A DNA stretch of 6,903 bases, taken from Candidatus Roizmanbacteria bacterium (GTDB taxonomy: Bacteria > Patescibacteriota > Microgenomatia > UBA1406 > GWC2-37-13). Made by a program: the position numbers and the translations under genes. A model generated the notes under the pieces. It saw only the letters and a list, made by a program, of their open reading frames with translations. It was not told the origin of the DNA and searched no databases. The stretch spans positions 1-6,903 of the forward strand of contig JAAXWV010000069.1 of the NCBI GenBank assembly GCA_013334845.1, in the 5' to 3' direction. Positions 6,007 through 6,903 of the stretch are shown piece by piece (the first letter of the stretch is position 1; each line of letters begins with the position of its first letter).

Positions 6007-6747
6007 CTAATTATCCGCATATAGCTCAAGTCCCTTCTCAGTTTCCCCATCGTATTTTACCATTCCATGTTCTAGATATATTACTCTATCACAAAACTGA
6101 TCAACCATATCCATTGCATGAGACACAAACACAATCGTTACCCCTTTATCCTTAAATTCCTTCATTTTTCCCATACATTTTTTCTGAAATGCAGTATCGC
6201 CGACAGCAAGGATTTCATCAATAAGTAGAATTTCCGGCTCAGTAAATACCGCCACCGCAAAAGCAAGACGCATATACATTCCCGAAGAATAATATTTCAC
6301 TGGCATATCGATAAACTCACGAATTTCAGCGAAATCAATGATTTCGTCCATCTTCTCTTTCAAAAACGTCTCTTTCAACCCAAGTATCACGCCATTGAGC
6401 AATATGTTCTCTCTGCCATCAAGCTCCGGATGAAAGCCTGCACCCAACTCAATAAGAGGAGCGACTTTACCATTAATCCGCACAAACCCCTCTGTAGGCG
6501 AAGAGACACCTGCCACCAGCTTAAGTAAAGTGCTCTTGCCGGCACCGTTCTTGCCGATTATGCCCACAGATTCTCCTTTACATATTTCGAACGAAACATC
6601 TTTAAGAGCGTGAACCCGCTCAAGTGTCTTTTGCTTCACGAAAAAAGCTTGTGCCAGCTCTTTAAGCGTTTTCTGATGCTGTAGAAAAAAGTATTTTTCT
6701 ACCTTATTAAATTCAATGGCATGTTTATCTACATTCATATTAAGCAT
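6007..6747 (-). CDS. ABC transporter ATP-binding subunit, polysaccharide export (Wzt/TagH-like, short form)
   Basis: Nucleotide-binding subunit that pairs with the permease downstream to drive polysaccharide export at the inner face of the membrane. It has 246 residues as called. Motifs: Walker A GKNGAGKST (65-73); LIELGAGFHPELDGREN (98-114), which is typical of the Wzt/TagH branch; signature YSSGMYMR (153-160); Walker B ILLIDE (173-178) with AVGD; and H-loop VFVSH with H210. The 20-40 region (LKELAQAFF) is the extra N-terminal segment usual in this branch. The protein stops right after the ATPase fold, so the C-terminal carbohydrate-binding domain of long Wzt proteins is absent. The first ATG at 6747 is only 1 nt after the -10 box. 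The second, at 6738 (Met4), fits the expected transcription start better and may be the true start. Confidence 0.95.
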   Translation of the reverse strand: MLNMNVDKHAIEFNKVEKYFFLQHQKTLKELAQAFFVKQKTLERVHALKDVSFEICKGESVGIIGKNGAGKSTLLKLVAGVSSPTEGFVRINGKVAPLIELGAGFHPELDGRENILLNGVILGLKETFLKEKMDEIIDFAEIREFIDMPVKYYSSGMYMRLAFAVAVFTEPEILLIDEILAVGDTAFQKKCMGKMKEFKDKGVTIVFVSHAMDMVDQFCDRVIYLEHGMVKYDGETEKGLELYADN

Positions 6748-6748
6748 A

Positions 6749-6757
6749 ATTGTAGCA
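6749..6757 (-). promoter_or_regulatory. Extended -10 promoter (TGCTACAAT) for the exporter operon
   Basis: TACAAT (6749-6754) is preceded by TGC, giving a TGN extended -10. Transcription starting about 7 nt downstream (near 6742) would begin inside the first possible ATG codon region. It would leave about 4 nt before the in-frame ATG at 6738. No good -35 is visible. This decides in favour of the second Met as start, if the promoter is real. Confidence 0.5.
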
Positions 6758-6788
6758 GATCTCTATTAAGAAGTATCCATTTTCAAAC

Positions 6789-6805
6789 GCCACGAGTTGC
6801 GTGGC
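6789..6805. repeat. Inverted repeat GCCACG-N5-CGTGGC
   Basis: A perfect 6-bp GC-rich stem with a 5-nt loop, in the non-coding region upstream of the exporter ATPase. It overlaps the first of the two direct repeats. Neither strand has a U run directly after it, so it is not a standard intrinsic terminator. It could be a protein-binding site or a structured RNA element. Confidence 0.5.
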
Positions 6806-6868
6806 ATTAAGTGTTACCGAACAAAAAGTCTGGGAGGGGGGTTGCGTGATATAGAGGTGTTACCGAAC
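6796..6868. repeat. Two composite direct repeats upstream of the exporter operon
   Basis: Two copies of a 27-28 nt unit. Each unit is GTTGCGTG, then a variable 7-8 nt, then GTGTTACCGAAC. Copy 1 is 6796-6822 and copy 2 is 6841-6868, separated by 18 nt that include a G-rich run (GGGAGGGGG). The 8-mer and the 12-mer are identical in both copies, whereas the stretch between them is not. The 12-mer contains a GTT-N4-AAC dyad. Two conserved blocks at nearly fixed distance suggest paired binding sites or a repeated structural element. The rest of 6748-6903 holds the promoter above and no gene that I can support. Confidence 0.6.
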
Positions 6869-6903
6869 TGATAATTTTTTTCTGCCTCAATTTACGATAA
6901 ATT

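Noticed and set aside
6796..6868. CRISPR array fragment.
   Set aside because: There are only two units, they are internally divergent, the intervening 18 nt is too short for a spacer, and no cas genes are in view.
6807..6903. Open minus-strand frame entering from the right edge and ending in TAA at 6807-6809, possibly the tail of another gene.
   Set aside because: It is only about 30 codons, runs through both direct repeats and a G/C homopolymer-like run, and has no recognisable protein tail. It is probably non-coding.

Overview
The window is a compact, moderately AT-rich bacterial segment. All seven recognisable genes read on the minus strand, so the order of transcription is right to left: ABC-exporter ATPase, ABC-2 permease, membrane-anchored cytochrome b5, a small two-helix membrane protein, pyruvate kinase, an anchored DcrB/PsbP-like surface protein, a four-helix membrane protein, and lepA (EF-4), which runs off the left edge. 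Intergenic gaps within the row are 2 to 33 nt, apart from 128 nt before lepA and at least 156 nt before the exporter. No gene-free stretch reaches 300 bases.

The source looks like a candidate-phyla-radiation (Patescibacteria) bacterium, possibly of the Microgenomates group. This is inference. It rests on the unusual LepA and pyruvate kinase motifs, the proline/threonine-rich linker on the surface protein, the very tight gene packing, and the scarcity of Shine-Dalgarno sequences. Two genes (5219..5995 and 4416..4703) end in TGA, so UGA is a stop codon here and the lineages that read UGA as glycine are unlikely.

Right part (5219..6903): a two-gene exporter of the Wzm/Wzt (TagG/TagH) type for a surface polysaccharide. 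It is preceded by a non-coding region with a pair of composite direct repeats and an extended -10 promoter.

Middle (4416..5185): a possible small electron-transfer unit. One protein is an outward-facing cytochrome b5 domain with both haem-ligand histidines. The other is a two-helix protein in which each helix carries the same H-x16-TG spacing.

Left-middle (1812..4390): pyruvate kinase with an almost leaderless promoter and an altered potassium site (Lys where Ser is usual), followed by two envelope proteins of unknown role.

Left (1..1683): lepA, the only gene with a clear Shine-Dalgarno sequence. The observations most worth following are the b5/two-helix pair, the potassium-site substitution in pyruvate kinase, the recurring -10 boxes placed directly against start codons, and the repeat pair upstream of the exporter.
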